Assembly (NCBI GenBank): GCA_028583405.1
Contig: CM053244.1
Coordinates: 434,001 to 498,000 of the forward strand
Source of the DNA: Pogonophryne albipinna
Taxonomy: Eukaryota > Chordata > Actinopteri > Perciformes > Artedidraconidae
Direction of reading: 5' to 3'
DNA: 64,000 nt
The position numbers and the translations under genes are program-made. The notes under the pieces are model-generated. The model was not told where the DNA came from. It did no database searches and was given only the letters and a program-made list of their open reading frames with translations. Below are positions 1 to 11,270 of the stretch, piece by piece; position 1 is the first letter of the stretch, and each line of letters starts with the position of its first letter.

Positions 1-141
1 GGAAGTACAAGTCCACCTGACACCTACTTCTCTGTAGTAACTGCACATGACTGATGTGCAGCTTTTTTATAGCAAATATGACATCCATTATTCCATATAT
101 TCTATTGTATTTAGACGCTGCCAGGGTCATCAGCCTGCATA

Positions 142-163
142 GTGTGTGTGTGTGTGTGTGTGT

Positions 164-237
<74 letters not shown>
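142..237. repeat. (TG)n microsatellite
   Basis: Almost uninterrupted TG dinucleotide run of about 95 bp with one GG and one TA interruption. Reading frames through it only give Cys-Val runs and are not genes. Confidence 0.97.
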
Positions 238-238
<1 letters not shown>

Positions 239-1059
239 TAGAGTTTATCAGAGCTTATTCACTGATCACAGCTGAATGCTGCTGCTGGAAAGCGGGTTAC
301 TGAAATTGCTGAGAATGAACTGACACAGAAAAGTTGAGGGCTAGAAAACCAAAACAACGAGAGAGTCTAACATGCTCCGTAGCGCTGAGGGAAACTGCAG
401 AGTTAGAGATAAAAGTTTGTGAGACAAGCAACACCTTCTACACAGTCAATGTATGCATGGATCCTATAACACTGCAGCATGTTTGGACTTTCAGATTTTA
501 GGCTGACAAAATAAATAAGTATAAGTAAAGAACGAAAATAACCAGTATTTCCTCCGTCATAATTTAAGAGTGCTTTGAAACATCAGACTTTGACTTTGGT
601 AAATTCTCAAAAACTGAACAGTTAAATGAAAATAACATTACTAAAATACATCTAAATGATTACAAATATTCTGGATGCTTTACTCGTGTTGTCTTAGACA
701 TCAGTCATTTAAAATACAATGTTTCACCACTACACATTAACCGGATGTAAATCATAAATATTCACAACTGATGAAAAGATTAGAAAATGTATCTCTCCAG
801 TATGCCAACGCCTAATCCTAAAACCCGGAGGAGTAAACAGACTTGTGTTCAGCTCAGATCAATAAACTCCCCAGAGACAGACGGAGAGGGGAGGAAAAGT
901 GCAAAGAAACAACACTGTGATATATTTATAATATGATTATGTTCTATGTAGGATGTTGTTTTAATGTCACTATTGGTTCCAAAGACATTTGAATTTGGTA
1001 GGTGCCAAAAATCTAATTATAACATACAGTACAGTAAATACATGAAATAAACCACAGCA
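238..1059. other. Non-coding, AT-rich stretch
   Basis: No reading frame, RNA gene or recognisable repeat seen here. It is ordinary AT-rich sequence between the TG repeat and the SINE. Confidence 0.6.
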
Positions 1060-1270
1060 TTTAGGAGGCTTTGGCTCAGTGGATATTGTGCTGGACTTCG
1101 AATCAGGGGATAGCAAGTTCAAGTCCCACTGCAGTCAGCATGTCGTTGTGTCCCTGGGCGAGACACTTCACCCCAAATTGCTCCTGTGGGGATTGTCCAC
1201 AGTACTGAATGTATGTGAGTCGCTTTGGATAAAAGCGTCTAACAAATGACATGCAATGTAATGTAATATA
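1060..1270 (+). mobile_element. tRNA-derived SINE (fish V-SINE-like)
   Basis: The head carries RNA polymerase III internal promoter elements: an A-box-like TGGCTCAGTGG at 1072-1082 and a B-box-like GTTCAAGTC at 1117-1125. The middle has a block around TGTCCCTGGGCGAGACACTTCACCCC, read here as separate words TGTCCCTGGGCG and ACACTTCACCCC. The tail contains CTTTGGATAAAAGCGTCT followed by an ATGTAAT repeat. This head-core-tail order and the TGGATAAAAGCGTCT tail are typical of SINEs spread through teleost genomes. It is mobilised in trans by a partner LINE. A diverged minus-strand relative is at 9185-9365. It is not a tRNA gene: the acceptor stem does not close. Confidence 0.85.
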
Positions 1271-2721
1271 AGAAACAGGCAGGCAGGGTTTCAGTAGGGG
1301 CTTTGCTTGGGAACCGGATTGTTTTGAATAATGTACTCCAAGCTAACAAAAAAAACGCTGTATATCCACAAAGATCAAACTATTCATTCAGAAAATTAAC
1401 CCTGGTTGAATTTAAGATACCTGAGGTTATTGCTGCTTCAGGCAAGCACAGTATAACAAAACATGTGTGTTGACCACTTGGGGCAGCAGGGCCATTGATC
1501 TGCGATAAAGCACTGTAAAATACACACCATGAACACATGACGTATGCTTACAATCCACCCATCCACAAACTGTGAAGAGAGAGGGGTCACCACACAGTGT
1601 GTTTACATCAAATCCGGCCCCCTGGGACAGCCTGGCTCTGGGGCCATGAAGGTCACATGACGCGTGTCACAGTGAAGCAGCAACTGCAATGAATGATGCA
1701 TCATAACACATGAGTACAAGAAATTGATTATTCAGTCCAACAAAATGTGTCATATGAATGAATGATTATCATGCAGTTCATGTGTGTGGGGGGGGGGGGG
1801 GGTGTCTGCAGGAAGACAGAAGGAACTTTGTAATAACTGTCACAATTATATTCATGCATCTGTTGAGGACATACTGCCACAAGGTGTTGAACTACCCAAC
1901 ACCTGTCACAACACTTTTATAACTGCAATATATTCTAAATATAGTATTTACTACTGACATTCTGCAGCTACTTCATTCCTTTTAACTTGCTTCACTTGTT
2001 TTTTTATGATCCTACTATTTACCTTTTTACTTTGAGTATTGTCTCTGCTGTAGCTATATACTGTGTGCTTCCCCTCTGTGGGACTCATCAAGGAATTCTG
2101 ATACTGGTAGATACTAATGTATGGTCTGTGCAACACAAAAGGGTCAGATGTATTTCTTTGTGCAGTTGTACCACATGAGGTTGTAACCTTGTCTTCTATT
2201 GTGAGGATGTTAGTGTTTGTGCTACATGAACTTTGTGTGACTCATCCCTGTGCGTGTGTGTTTGTGTGTATGCATGTGTGTGTGACTGTGTCAGATTATT
2301 CTCCGAGTTGAGTCATAGGTCATTAAGATGCTTGGCTGGCTTTCATGCTGGCGGACTCATAAAAGGATGAGAAACGCTTGTCCTTCACTGGGGCTGCTGC
2401 CCATCTTGAAGCGCACAACATGCAATGACACACACACTCTCTCTGTCACATACACTCTCTCTCTGTCAGACACACTCACACACGCAACATTCAAACCTCA
2501 ACTCTACCTTGCCAGTGACAACTGCCCAAACCATTTCAAACACCGAAGCAGAATAAAATCAAGCCATATACAGATGCAGAGGCAGGCTGTGACGATGGCT
2601 CAAAGATGAAAAAAGAGATGCATGGAAGAATAAAGGTCTGTGGAATAACAGATAGGTACTTGTAGTGCAGACCTCCTAAAGGTGAAGCCCATCTCAACCC
2701 TTAAATGGTTTCTGCATCCAG
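1271..2721. other. Non-coding interval with simple repeats
   Basis: No gene seen. It contains a run of 15 G at 1788-1802, a TG-rich stretch near 2240-2290 and a CA/CT-rich stretch near 2430-2485. Short open frames here are low-complexity or chance. Confidence 0.6.
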
Positions 2722-2993
2722 CAGAGGTGGGGACTCGAGTCACATGACTTGACTCGAGTCGCATATTTTTGGACTTGAGACTTGCTTGACTAACATTGAT
2801 AAAAGACTTGACTTGACTTGGTATTCATGACTTGAGACTTGACTTAAGCTTGAGACAGATGACTTGAAAGGACTTGACTTTTTAAAATTAAATATTTGCG
2901 TTTGTTTTTGTAATGAGATATTACGTTTAGTTTTTTCGAAATGTGATGCGCGCAAACCTGGCAACCCACTAGAAGGCAGGAGTCTCAGTTAAC

Positions 2994-3191
2994 ATGGCAG
3001 CGGCTAGCGTTACTAAAAAAATAGTCAAGTTTGGATTCAAGGATTATGTTGTCGATGACGCTAATAAGAAGAGAACAGCGGTATGCAGGGTCTGCAGCAT
3101 AAAGATCAGTGACACAACCACCACAACATCCAACTTCATTCGTCACTACAAAAAAACCCACAGAGAAAGGTACGTGCATGTGTTGTGTTAG
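2994..3191 (+). pseudogene. hAT-B transposase exon 1, BED zinc finger (copy 1)
   Basis: The 65-residue reading frame starts MAAAS. It shows a BED-type zinc finger: an aromatic F-G-F-K-D-Y-V block, C-x2-C (CRVC), and a terminal H-Y-K-K-T-H. BED fingers bind transposon ends in hAT transposases. The true exon ends at the donor AG|GTACGTG inside the codons for R-E-R near 3168; the last residues YVHVLC are intron read-through. The same donor is kept in the two other copies in this window. The rest of the transposase is missing, so this copy cannot make active protein. It is also a possible target of exonisation. Confidence 0.8.
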
Positions 3192-3334
3192 CTAGAAAGC
3201 TAACGTTAAGTTTAAGCTACGTTAGACTTGGTTTCAAATCGATTAAGCATTTCAAAGAGAAGACAAAACGGTAAATTAACACTAGAACCGCCAAGGGATT
3301 CATTTTGACTAACCCTGATACTGACGGGCTGTCT

Positions 3335-3335
<1 letters not shown>

Positions 3336-3387
<52 letters not shown>
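3336..3387. repeat. (GA)n microsatellite
   Basis: About 52 bp of pure GA at the truncated edge of hAT-B copy 1. Confidence 0.95.
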
Positions 3388-3390
<3 letters not shown>

Positions 3391-3553
3391 TAAATTCAAG
3401 GGAGCCAACAACTACTTCAAAAATTAAAATAATAATAATAATTTGCCTCTTATCTGATGGAAGAGGGACATTTATACTAACCGATACAAAGGAATTGCGC
3501 CTAAATTGGCTATCTGCTAACTAGCGTGCTAAGCAACAACAAAGAAGAGCACC

Positions 3554-3934
3554 ATGGCTGATGCAACAGTCGGGAAGCCCCTCCTCCTTGCACTTGAATA
3601 CCCAAAGGAGGTAAAAAGTGCACAGGCAAAGAAAGCTTTCAAACTTAAACTTCTAAGAGATAACCCAGAGACCTTAACAGCCGACTACAGCCACCAAGGA
3701 GACAAGATAGTAATCTGTAACCTCCTGCTGTCTACCGACAACACTGAATCCTGGCATAAAGCTATTTGTTCCCACTATAAAGACCACAAAAAGAGAGGAG
3801 GAATATGTAGTGGCAGACAGGTTCTCATTGGAGATGATGACACTGACAACACTATGATGGCGGTAAACATTTACCATAACGGAACAATCATGTTCCAAGG
3901 GAGCGAGGCCAGTCTGACCTTAGTCCAAGAAAAT
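3554..3934 (+). pseudogene. Unidentified ORF with strong start context
   Basis: The reading frame opens with a good Kozak context (CACCATGG). Its first ~127 residues have protein-like composition: an early MADATVGKPLLLALEYPKEV, a basic KKAFKLK patch, and the string VNIYHNGTIMFQGSEASL near residues 104-121. Beyond that the frame runs into AT-rich repeat sequence and ends at 4108, so the 184-residue length is misleading. The NxYHNGTxMxQG pattern reminds me of repeat-encoded fish proteins, but I cannot assign a family. It follows a truncated transposon and is probably the 5' coding piece of another mobile element or retrocopy. Function is not known. Confidence 0.4.
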
Positions 3935-4133
3935 GTCCTCATTATTAACCCTCTGGTATCACTGTGGACGTTTTTGTCCATATGGGTCATTTTTCACTTT
4001 TCATTTTGCAATAACTTTGGTTGTGTTGGTGCAAATGGCCTGATTTTTTGTAACAAGGCTATTTTCTCGATCTCTTTTGGAATTCCAATTTTTCAAATCG
4101 GTCTTTAATTCACTGTGTAACAAATCGACTACG

Positions 4134-4890
4134 CAAATTAGTCATTCGAGACAAAAATGTCCACTGCAAAAGACTTTGATAAAAACATTATATTAAAAGG
4201 TTTTTTTCACAACTTTTTTGGGTTCAATCTTTAAAGCAACTTCCGCCCTAATAAGAAATATCAAAAATGTAATCATTTTCAGGATTTTAACCCTTTAAAT
4301 GCCATTTTGAATACATGAAACCGCTGTTTTTTTTCATGATGAAAACAGAGAAAATGAGTTATTTTCCAAAAAATACATATCTGGGGACTGGCTCTTTTTT
4401 TTATAACAGTCTTGGATATGTCAAAGATTAGCAACAAAATGGATTTTTTTGCATTATTAGTTTTTGCACAAATCAGATTGAACAAAAAAGTTACAAATTA
4501 GTCATTCGGGACAAACATTTCCACTTCCAAAAACTGCTCTAAAATGACAACTGATTAATATTTTTTAAACTTTTTGGGGTTAAATCTTTCAATCAACTTC
4601 AGTCCTGATCAAAAATACCAAATGTTAACTTATGTTCAGGATTTTAACCCTTTAACTGCCAGTTTGAAAACATGAATTTGCGTTTTCTATGAAAAAAATG
4701 CACAAAAAGGCAGTTATTTTCCATATAATAAATGTTGGGGGGGGGGTCGGCTTTTTTTTTTTTTTTAACATAGTCTTGGATATGTCAAAGAATAGCAACA
4801 ACATTGATTTTGGTTGATTATTAGTTTTTGCACAGAATCAGATTAAACAAAAAACTCACACATTAGCCACTCGCGGACAAAAATGTCCCA
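4134..4890. repeat. ~360-bp tandem duplication
   Basis: Two imperfect copies of a ~360-bp unit, starting near 4134 (caaattagtcattcg) and 4494, with the start of a third near 4858. Shared words include GACAAAAATGTCC, TTTTAACCCTTTAA and AGTCTTGGATATGTCAAAGA. No coding capacity. Confidence 0.85.
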
Positions 4891-5439
4891 TCCACTCCCA
4901 TTATAACCACATCTTTTGATCTCTCCGCCATACCGGTATACAATCATGCATTTTGTAATGTCAGGGTTTTATATTGGAGGAAAATAGTTCAATTTGTCCT
5001 TTTTACTGTAATAACCAGATGTGACATTTTACCATTGAATTACATGCTTGTCATTTCTTGGTTTCTTTGCCTGTTGTATAAGATAAGATAAGATGAACCT
5101 TTATTAATCCCCGAGGGGAAATTCAGTTGTACAAAGCAGCAACAGGGTAAGCGTGAAAAAAACAGTACAGCAAAGATTCACACAGATCAATAAAATCTAA
5201 AATAAATAATAAATAACATAAAATCAAGGAAATAATGATAGTAATAATAAAAGACTATGAAAATAGGAGATGAATAAAAATAAGAGTAAAATAACTGTCA
5301 GCATATATACATATTTTGTCATCGTCTAGGTTCTAAAGTGCGGAATAAGTTAAAGTGACCAGTTAACATGGGTTGTGGAAACAGTGTATATTTATGACCA
5401 GTGATTTAATTTATTTCTTTTTCATATTTAACCCCTTGG

Positions 5440-5923
5440 TTGTGCAGCCTGATGGCTACAGGCACAAGGACTGTCCGAGGCGCTTGGTGCGTTGTTGTGG
5501 AGGGATGAGTCTGTGGCTGAACGTGCTCCTCATACTCACTAGCTCTGCGTTGAGTGGGTGGGAGGGGTTCTCTAGGATGCTGTCGAGCTTCCTCCCTCGT
5601 CCTCCCCTCCGCCACCTCCTCCAGATTGTCCAATTGTAACTCCCACTACAGAGCTAGCCTTCCTCACGAGCTTGTTCAGCCTCGCCAGTGTCCCTAGTGT
5701 TTGTGTTTCCACCCAGCACACCACGGCAAAGAAGAGCACACTGGGCCACCCACAGATGGTAGAACATCTGCAGCAGCCTCGTGCACACGTTGAATGACCT
5801 GAGCCTCCTCAGGAAGAACAGCTTACTCTGTCCCTTCCTGAAGAGAGCATCGGTGTTGTCTGTCCAGTCCAGTTTATTGTTCAAGTGCACTCCCAGGAAC
5901 TTGTAGCTGTTCACCACCTCCAC
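5440..5923 (-). pseudogene. LINE ORF C-terminal region, frameshifted
   Basis: The first part (5923-5654) reads VVNSYKFLGVHLNNKLDW and then LFFLRRLRSFNVC, the usual RT-to-C-terminal segment of these LINEs. After that the family-like reading frame changes at least once more: near 5590-5460 the plausible frame contains NPSHPLNAELVSMRSTFSHR. Multiple frameshifts confirm an old, inactive copy. 3' UTR sequence follows to 5079. Confidence 0.75.
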
Positions 5924-6561
5924 ATCCTCCCCCTGATGGTGATGGGGGTCAGAGGCCTCTTGCTGCTCCGCCTGAAGTCCACCACCAGCTCCTTAGTCTT
6001 CCTGATGTTGAGCTGGAGGTGATTGTTGTCACACCAGCCTACGAAGTTCTTAACCAGGGCCCTGTACTCCTCCTCATTGTCATCTGTGATGCAGCTGACA
6101 ATAGAGGAGTCGTCAGAGAACTTCTGTAGGTGGCATGAGCCGGAGTTGAAGCGGAAGTCGGAGGTGTAGAGGGTAAACAGGAATGGTGACAGCACAGTTC
6201 CTTGGGGGGCTCCGGTGTTGCTCAGCAGCACATCAGACACGCTGCCCTGCAGTCTGACATACTGAGGTCTGCTGGTGAGGTAGTCTGTGATCCAGGCCAC
6301 CAGGCTGTGATCCACCTGCATCACTGACAGCTTCTCAGCTAGCAGGTGTGGCTGGATTGTGTTGAAGGCGCTGGAGAAGTCGAAGAACAGAATTCTCAGT
6401 GAGCTGTGCGGCTCCTCCAGCTGTGTGTAGGCTCTGTGGAGCATGTAGGTGATAGCATCCTCTACACCAATGTTTTCCTGGTAGGCAAACTGTAGAGGGT
6501 CCATGGAGTCACACACGAGGGGTTTGAGGTGCTGCAGAATCAGTCTCTCAAAGATCTTCAT
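5911..6561 (-). pseudogene. LINE reverse transcriptase, core
   Basis: 216 residues, in the same frame as the upstream endonuclease. RT blocks seen are FFDFSSAFNTI (59-69, motif A aspartate), GAPQGTVLSPFLF (117-129) and KFSDDSSIV (147-155, motif C). Motif C reads FSDD rather than the commoner F/YADD. The enzyme would copy its own RNA at the nicked target. The frame breaks near 5915-5925 by what looks like one missing base, after which the C-terminal part continues in another frame. Confidence 0.88.
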
Positions 6562-6618
6562 GACGTGTGAAGTCAGAGCAACAGGTCTGTAGTCTCCTGG
6601 GGTGCTAGGGCGTGTCTT

Positions 6619-8214
6619 TTAGGGCACCGGGACAATGCAAGACGTCTTCCAGATGTCCGGCACCTTCATCAGCTTCAAGGAGAGACTGAAGAGGTGCTGA
6701 AAAACTCCTGCTAATTGACCGGCACACGCCTTGAGCACTCGGGGGTTGGTGTTGTCTGGACCCCTGGCCTTCCTCACGTTGATCTTCGATAGCTGATTCT
6801 TAACTTGTCCGGTGGTGATTATTAGGGGTGTGAAACTGCTGGGAGTGGCTGATGCCCCCCCCGGAGTGGAGCTGGGTGTGTTTGAAGAAGAAGAAGAAGA
6901 AGAAGAAGAAGAAGAAGAAGAAGAAGAAGAAGAAGGGGGAGTAATGGTGCCAGGGTTTGGGAACCCCTGCTGTCCTGTTGAGCTGGAGATGGGATGGTCA
7001 AACCTGTTGAAGAACAGGTTTAGCTCGTTTGCACCTTCAGGGGTCCCTTGCACAGCCGTGCTTGATTGTTTGTATCCAGTGATTTTCCTCACCCCTCCCC
7101 ACACTTCTCTAGAGCTATTGGCCTCCAGACGACTCTCCAACTTATCTCTATATTTCTCCTTGACTGCCCGTAGCTCCCTCTTCAGCTCCCTCTGTACAGT
7201 CTTAGCCTTCTCAGTGTCTCTCGCCATGAAAGCCCTCTTCTTCCTGTTCAAGAGGTCTTTAATGTGCCCATTGATCCAGGGCTTGTTGTTTGGGTAGCAT
7301 CGTACCTTTTTGGTCGGTACAATGCTCTCCTCACAGAAGCGGATGTAGTCGGTGATGCAATGGGAGAGTCCATTTATGTCCTCACCGTGAACCCTCAGAA
7401 ACATGTCCCAGTCTGTTGACCTGTAGCACTCCCTCAGCTCCTCCTCGACCTCATCCGACCACTGCTGTACAGTCCTGGTGGTAGCCGGCTGTCTCCTGAC
7501 AAGAGGCTTGTATTTGGGAACAAGCTTTATTAGGTTGTGGTCTGAGTTGCCAAGGGGGGGGAGGATGGTGGAGCTGTACGCCTCCTTAACATTGGCATAC
7601 AGCAGGTCCAGTGTCTTATCTTTCCTAGTGCCACCGGTGACATACTGGCTGAAGTTTGAAAGGCTTTTGGAGACTTTTACATGGTTAAAATCTCCATTAA
7701 CCGTGATAAATGCACTGGGGTGCTGTGTCTGTAATCCCGCAACGGAGGAGTGGATGACGTCATTCGCCTGCGACGCCGCGGCACCCGGCGGGATGTAAAC
7801 AATAACAACAATGGCGTGTGAGAACTCTCTAGGTAGAAAATATGGCCTCAAACTCACCGCCAACAGCTCTATGTCCGGAGTACAGATACTGTCCTTTACA
7901 GTTATGTGTCCAGGGTTACACCATTTGTTGTTAATGAAAACGGCAAGTCCCCCAGCTCTCTTCTTGCCGCTTCGCGTGTCCCTGTCGGCTCGAACCACCG
8001 TGAAGCCGTCCGGCTCCACCAGACAGTCTGGAATATCCCCGTGTAGCCATGTCTCTGTAAAACACAGCAAGCTCGACTCCCGGTACTCCCTCTGGGTTTT
8101 CACGAGTGCTGCCAGTTCGTCCGTCTTGTTTGTCAACGACCTGACGTTCCCCATGATTACGGAGGGCAGATAAGGTTTGAATCTCCTCATTTTATTCTCC
8201 CTGTTCTTTTTCAC
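6619..8214 (-). pseudogene. LINE endonuclease domain and linker
   Basis: 531 residues. The exonuclease-endonuclease-phosphatase fold spans about residues 20-230. Catalytic signatures are visible: E54 in FTETW, GDFNH at 174-178, LDLLYAN at 202-208 and SDHN at 224-227. The enzyme nicks target DNA to prime reverse transcription. A basic linker follows (NNKPWINGHIKDLLNRKKRAF). A run of about 18 serines near residues 425-445 is encoded by the GAA/TTC microsatellite at 6884-6935. The frame ends at a TAA where related elements continue into the reverse transcriptase; the downstream frame is the same, so a single nonsense change separates the two. Confidence 0.88.
6884..6935. repeat. (GAA)n inside LINE coding region
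   Basis: About 52 bp of GAA (TTC on the LINE sense strand). It expands a serine run between endonuclease and reverse transcriptase and opens a spurious antisense poly-Glu frame. Confidence 0.95.
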
Positions 8215-8651
8215 GAGGACTCCAGCTCATGTCCCCCGTCTGTGTCTGCGTATAATAGTTGGTATATCCCTTGGTGGCAATCCAGCTCGGCCCCGGAGGG
8301 AGAGGAGCGCTTCTTCTGAGTTGGTGATTGTCCTGCCGTTTGAATCCATTGGAAGTGTGATTTAAAAAAACAAACAAACAAAACGGGAAAACTCCTACCA
8401 ATAATATATACAAGTTGAGAACAGTGTCCCAACATTACAGTTAAATTAAATCCACTAAAACGTAAAAGTAGTGGGGGAAAAGCTAGAAACAAAGGAAGAG
8501 CTGCTCGGTACAGGCAGCCACTCTGGGCGGCGCCATTTTTCCGCTAGTATAGTGAGTTTCCGGGGCCCTGAGAGCCATTGGAATACATGTATGCAACTAA
8601 TATGATGTAGGTGTGTTGGTATGGATGTGGAAGAGTGGTATCAGCTGAGAA

Positions 8652-8652
<1 letters not shown>

Positions 8653-8707
<55 letters not shown>
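8653..8707. repeat. (TG)n microsatellite
   Basis: Pure TG run of about 55 bp. Confidence 0.97.
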
Positions 8708-8709
<2 letters not shown>

Positions 8710-8774
8710 AGTGTATGTGTACAGAGACAACACTATAGAGTAGATTTGGTTTACAGCAAGTCGCAGTTTTCGCC

Positions 8775-9130
8775 TCATATCTTTCTTTCTTTCTCTCTCT
8801 CTTTTTCTCTCACTCCCTCATTCCCAAAAAACGGAGCTAAATGTAGGGAGAGAAGAGAGGAGACTAGAGAGAGAAGAGGAGGAGGTGCAGAGTAAGACGA
8901 GCAGCAGAATGAAAGGAGAGGAGAGAAACAGGCGGGTGAGATGAAGGGTGAGGAGGTACAGAGGAGGGAGAGAGGAGTGAGAGCAGAGAGAAGAAGATGT
9001 CTGTGTCTGGACATACAGAGAGGACATCTGGGCTACAGTGTAATGGAGTAATACAAATGAATGTGATGGGGGAGAAGAAAGGGAGAGGAAAGATGAGAAG
9101 GGAAGGAAAGACGAGGAGAAAACAGGAAGC
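8775..9130. repeat. Pyrimidine tract followed by long purine-rich tract
   Basis: A CT-rich stretch (about 8780-8822) is followed by GA-rich sequence at 8840-9005 and 9065-9125. In-frame stops are rare on the CT strand only because of composition. No gene. Confidence 0.85.
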
Positions 9131-9184
9131 TACAGATGTCTCTGTACTTTCATTCATCATAATAATTCATTACATTTATTTTAG

Positions 9185-9365
9185 CGCTTAAAGTGCTTTA
9201 TATTACATATTACATATATCAGACATGTAATACATTAATACTGTGGACAATACCCACAGGAGCAATTTAGGGTGAAGTGTCTTGCCCAAGGACACATCGG
9301 CATGCTGACAGCAGTGGGGGTCCAGGGGGGATCTGCACCAGCCCACTGCTCCACAGCAGAGGACA
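9185..9365 (-). mobile_element. SINE fragment, minus strand
   Basis: Reverse-complemented, this has the same core as the 1060-1270 SINE: CATGCCGATGTGTCCTTGGG, ACACTTCACCC, AATTGCTCCTGTGGG and TTGTCCACAGTA. The tRNA-like head (GCAGTGGGCTGG, then GATCCCCCC) is degenerate and the TGGATAAAAGCG tail motif is lost. Confidence 0.75.
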
Positions 9366-10116
9366 TGACATACCTCATTTCTGCCTATCGTGGATGAGTA
9401 AAGCACTGACGAGCTTTACTTCCTGACAGGAAGCATTCTCTTGCTGTTTGAATCCCTCTGGTTCCACCTCAGACTTTGACTCTGTGAACAGCTGAGTTAT
9501 AGCAGGACCTGCTCACCTCACACTCATCACGCCTTCAGGCGCCTCTCGTTTTACAGGTGGTCACAGACCACCAGCACTCAGACAGCACACACTGGCTGTG
9601 TTAATCCTCGCTGGGATGTGTTATGAATATTTATCTCCAGTTTTCAGCTTTGGCCATGCAGCAGCACCTGACATGTGATGTTCACCATGTGAGACCCATC
9701 TGTTCTTTCTACCAGCTGCTGTGGACAGCTACGGACAGTTATTTGCACAACTTGTATATATTTGTAATGATGTTATATATTCATCTGTTAGAAGTCTAGT
9801 ATACTAGTATACTAGACTTCTAACACAGACTAGATTTACACCACAGACTAGACTTCTCACACTCACACAATAACACAGACTAAGACATCAATGTTGTGTA
9901 ATTACACCATTGGCAATAATGTAAAAAACAAAGACCATGACACCCCTGTTGTGCCATAACACTTATGTGCAATATGTAAATTGGGGGACATTTATTACGA
10001 AGGTATTCTGATTCTGTGTCCTGTCCAAATCTGTGTGGCGATAAAGGCAATTTATATGTATAAAACAAACAATAAATATATTTTATTGTTTGTTATTTTA
10101 TATTTTATTCAACCTC
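9366..10116. other. Non-coding interval
   Basis: No gene seen. It contains a perfect palindrome (9786-9825) and, just after it, imperfect repeats of ACAGACTAGA/ACACAGACTA up to about 9885. Confidence 0.6.
9786..9825. repeat. Perfect 40-bp palindrome
   Basis: The left arm TGTTAGAAGTCTAGTATACT (9786-9805) is followed immediately by its exact reverse complement (9806-9825), with no spacer. It could form a cruciform. It is not obviously part of a known element. Confidence 0.9.
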
Positions 10117-10120
10117 TTAA

Positions 10121-10481
10121 AGGTGGGGTAGGTAATTTTGGAGAAACCAGCTCGAGTGCGCTAGAATTTGAAAATACACAGCCGGAACAAATCTGCCACT
10201 TCCTTACAGAGCCCCTCCTCCAACACACACGAACGCGCACATAAGTCTGTCCACAGATGGAAGGCTGACAGGCAGGTAGGCCATCCAGTTACTTTAGCCG
10301 GGCCGGCTCAGATGATTGGTTGTGCCTTTACAGCGCCACGGCTTCCACAGATGACATTTTTTTATGGATTTTTTGTCAAAGCACTTCAGATATTCATTGC
10401 TATCGGGATGTTAAGAGCATTCCATGGAATATAACAAAAAGTGTATCTTGAGCCGGTTTCTCAAACTTACCTACCCCACCT
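10121..10481. mobile_element. MITE with TTAA target duplication
   Basis: A 361-bp non-coding element flanked by TTAA on both sides (10117-10120 and 10482-10485). Terminal inverted repeats begin AGGTGGGGTAGGTAA and match over about 35 bp with a few differences, including GAGAAACC and GGCTC/AGCTC. TTAA duplication is the hallmark of piggyBac and of some Kolobok-type elements; I cannot tell which without a transposase. Confidence 0.85.
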
Positions 10482-10485
10482 TTAA

Positions 10486-10615
10486 TGTGTGTTTATAATA
10501 ATAATAATAACATATGACACTTATATAGCGCTTTTCTAGAAACTCAAAGACGCTTTATGTATTATCTATCTGTATGACTTTGTATGTGTATGTGTATATA
10601 TATATGTGTGTATAT
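10486..10615. repeat. ATA repeat, retroposon-tail-like block and TA/TG tract
   Basis: AATAATAATAATAACA is followed by CACTTATATAGCGCTTTT, a block I associate with 3' ends of fish retroposons. A TA/TG-rich tract then forms the left flank of hAT-B copy 2. Confidence 0.5.
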
Positions 10616-11270
10616 CAGAGGTGGGAGTAAGTCCTACATGTGCAAGTCATGAGCAAGTCTCAAGTCTTGACTTTCAAGTATCAAGCAAGTCACTGTGGTG
10701 AGAGTCAAGCAAGTCAAGTCATTGCTCAGGTCAAGCAAGTCATGTCAAGTCATACGAAATTCTGATGAATAAGCCCAGTTTCCGCATTTAAATCAGTGGT
10801 TATGAAAAGTTGAGTTTTATTTCCAACATTAAAGTTAAAGCTTATTTTCACAACGGAATAGTGTATGAAATAAAAACTAATGTATAAAAATAAATTGAAA
10901 ATAAATTAAAATATACATCCAAAAATGTAAACATTACTGTCATACTAAACAGCTACATCAAACCATGAAAGGTTATTCAAACTATTCAAGTATTATTATT
11001 GTAGTATGCCACTAAATACTTACATAACTAAACATTACATCAAGCCATGGAAACGTATTCAAACTATTCAAGTATAACGGTTTTCAAGCATGCCTGACGT
11101 TTATGGAACATGGATGTCTCTTTGACTTTATGGCAAAAATACTAGCTAGTGTGAATATTCCTGAACCAAACCAGGTGGAATTTCACAAGCAGCAAGCTGG
11201 TAACGATTTTGCTGCCTAGAAACACAAGGTGAATAGCCACTTACAATGCTGCATTGCATTTGCAAAAAAA

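Larger units (their letters stand above)
2722..3387 (+). mobile_element. hAT-B copy 1, 5' part only (truncated)
   Basis: It begins with the family terminus CAGAGGTGGGGACTCGAGTC and the subterminal block of repeated GACTTG/AAGTC words. It then carries the first transposase exon (2994-3191) and part of the first intron. The same segments, reverse-complemented, form one end of the long copy at 10616-14438 and of the nested copy at 19140-25095. Family sequence stops at the GA microsatellite at 3336-3387, so everything 3' of the first intron is lost. The GA tract sits where the other copies have a short CT/GA-rich stretch, so it probably arose by expansion inside the element. Confidence 0.85.
5079..8538 (-). 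mobile_element. LINE (non-LTR retrotransposon), CR1/L2/Rex-like, nearly full length
   Basis: Read on the minus strand, the element starts near 8538 (ATGGCGCCGCCCAGAGTGGC) and has a short 5' UTR. It encodes an apurinic-type endonuclease followed by a reverse transcriptase, then a 3' UTR ending in TTTCCCCTCGGGGATTAATA and a short ATCTT repeat at 5079-5096. That order and the 3' end are typical of jockey-superfamily LINEs abundant in fish. About 3.46 kb is close to full length for a one-ORF copy, but no ORF1 is seen. It is dead: an in-frame stop separates endonuclease from reverse transcriptase, and several frameshifts follow. I cannot fix the exact clade without a phylogeny. Confidence 0.9.

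Noticed and set aside
54..275. Open frame over the TG repeat
   Set aside because: Pure Cys-Val dipeptide repeat from the microsatellite; no gene.
1060..1130. tRNA gene
   Set aside because: A and B boxes are present but the cloverleaf does not close; this is the SINE head.
6812..7297. Plus-strand frame with poly-Glu
   Set aside because: Antisense shadow of the LINE; the Glu run is the GAA microsatellite.
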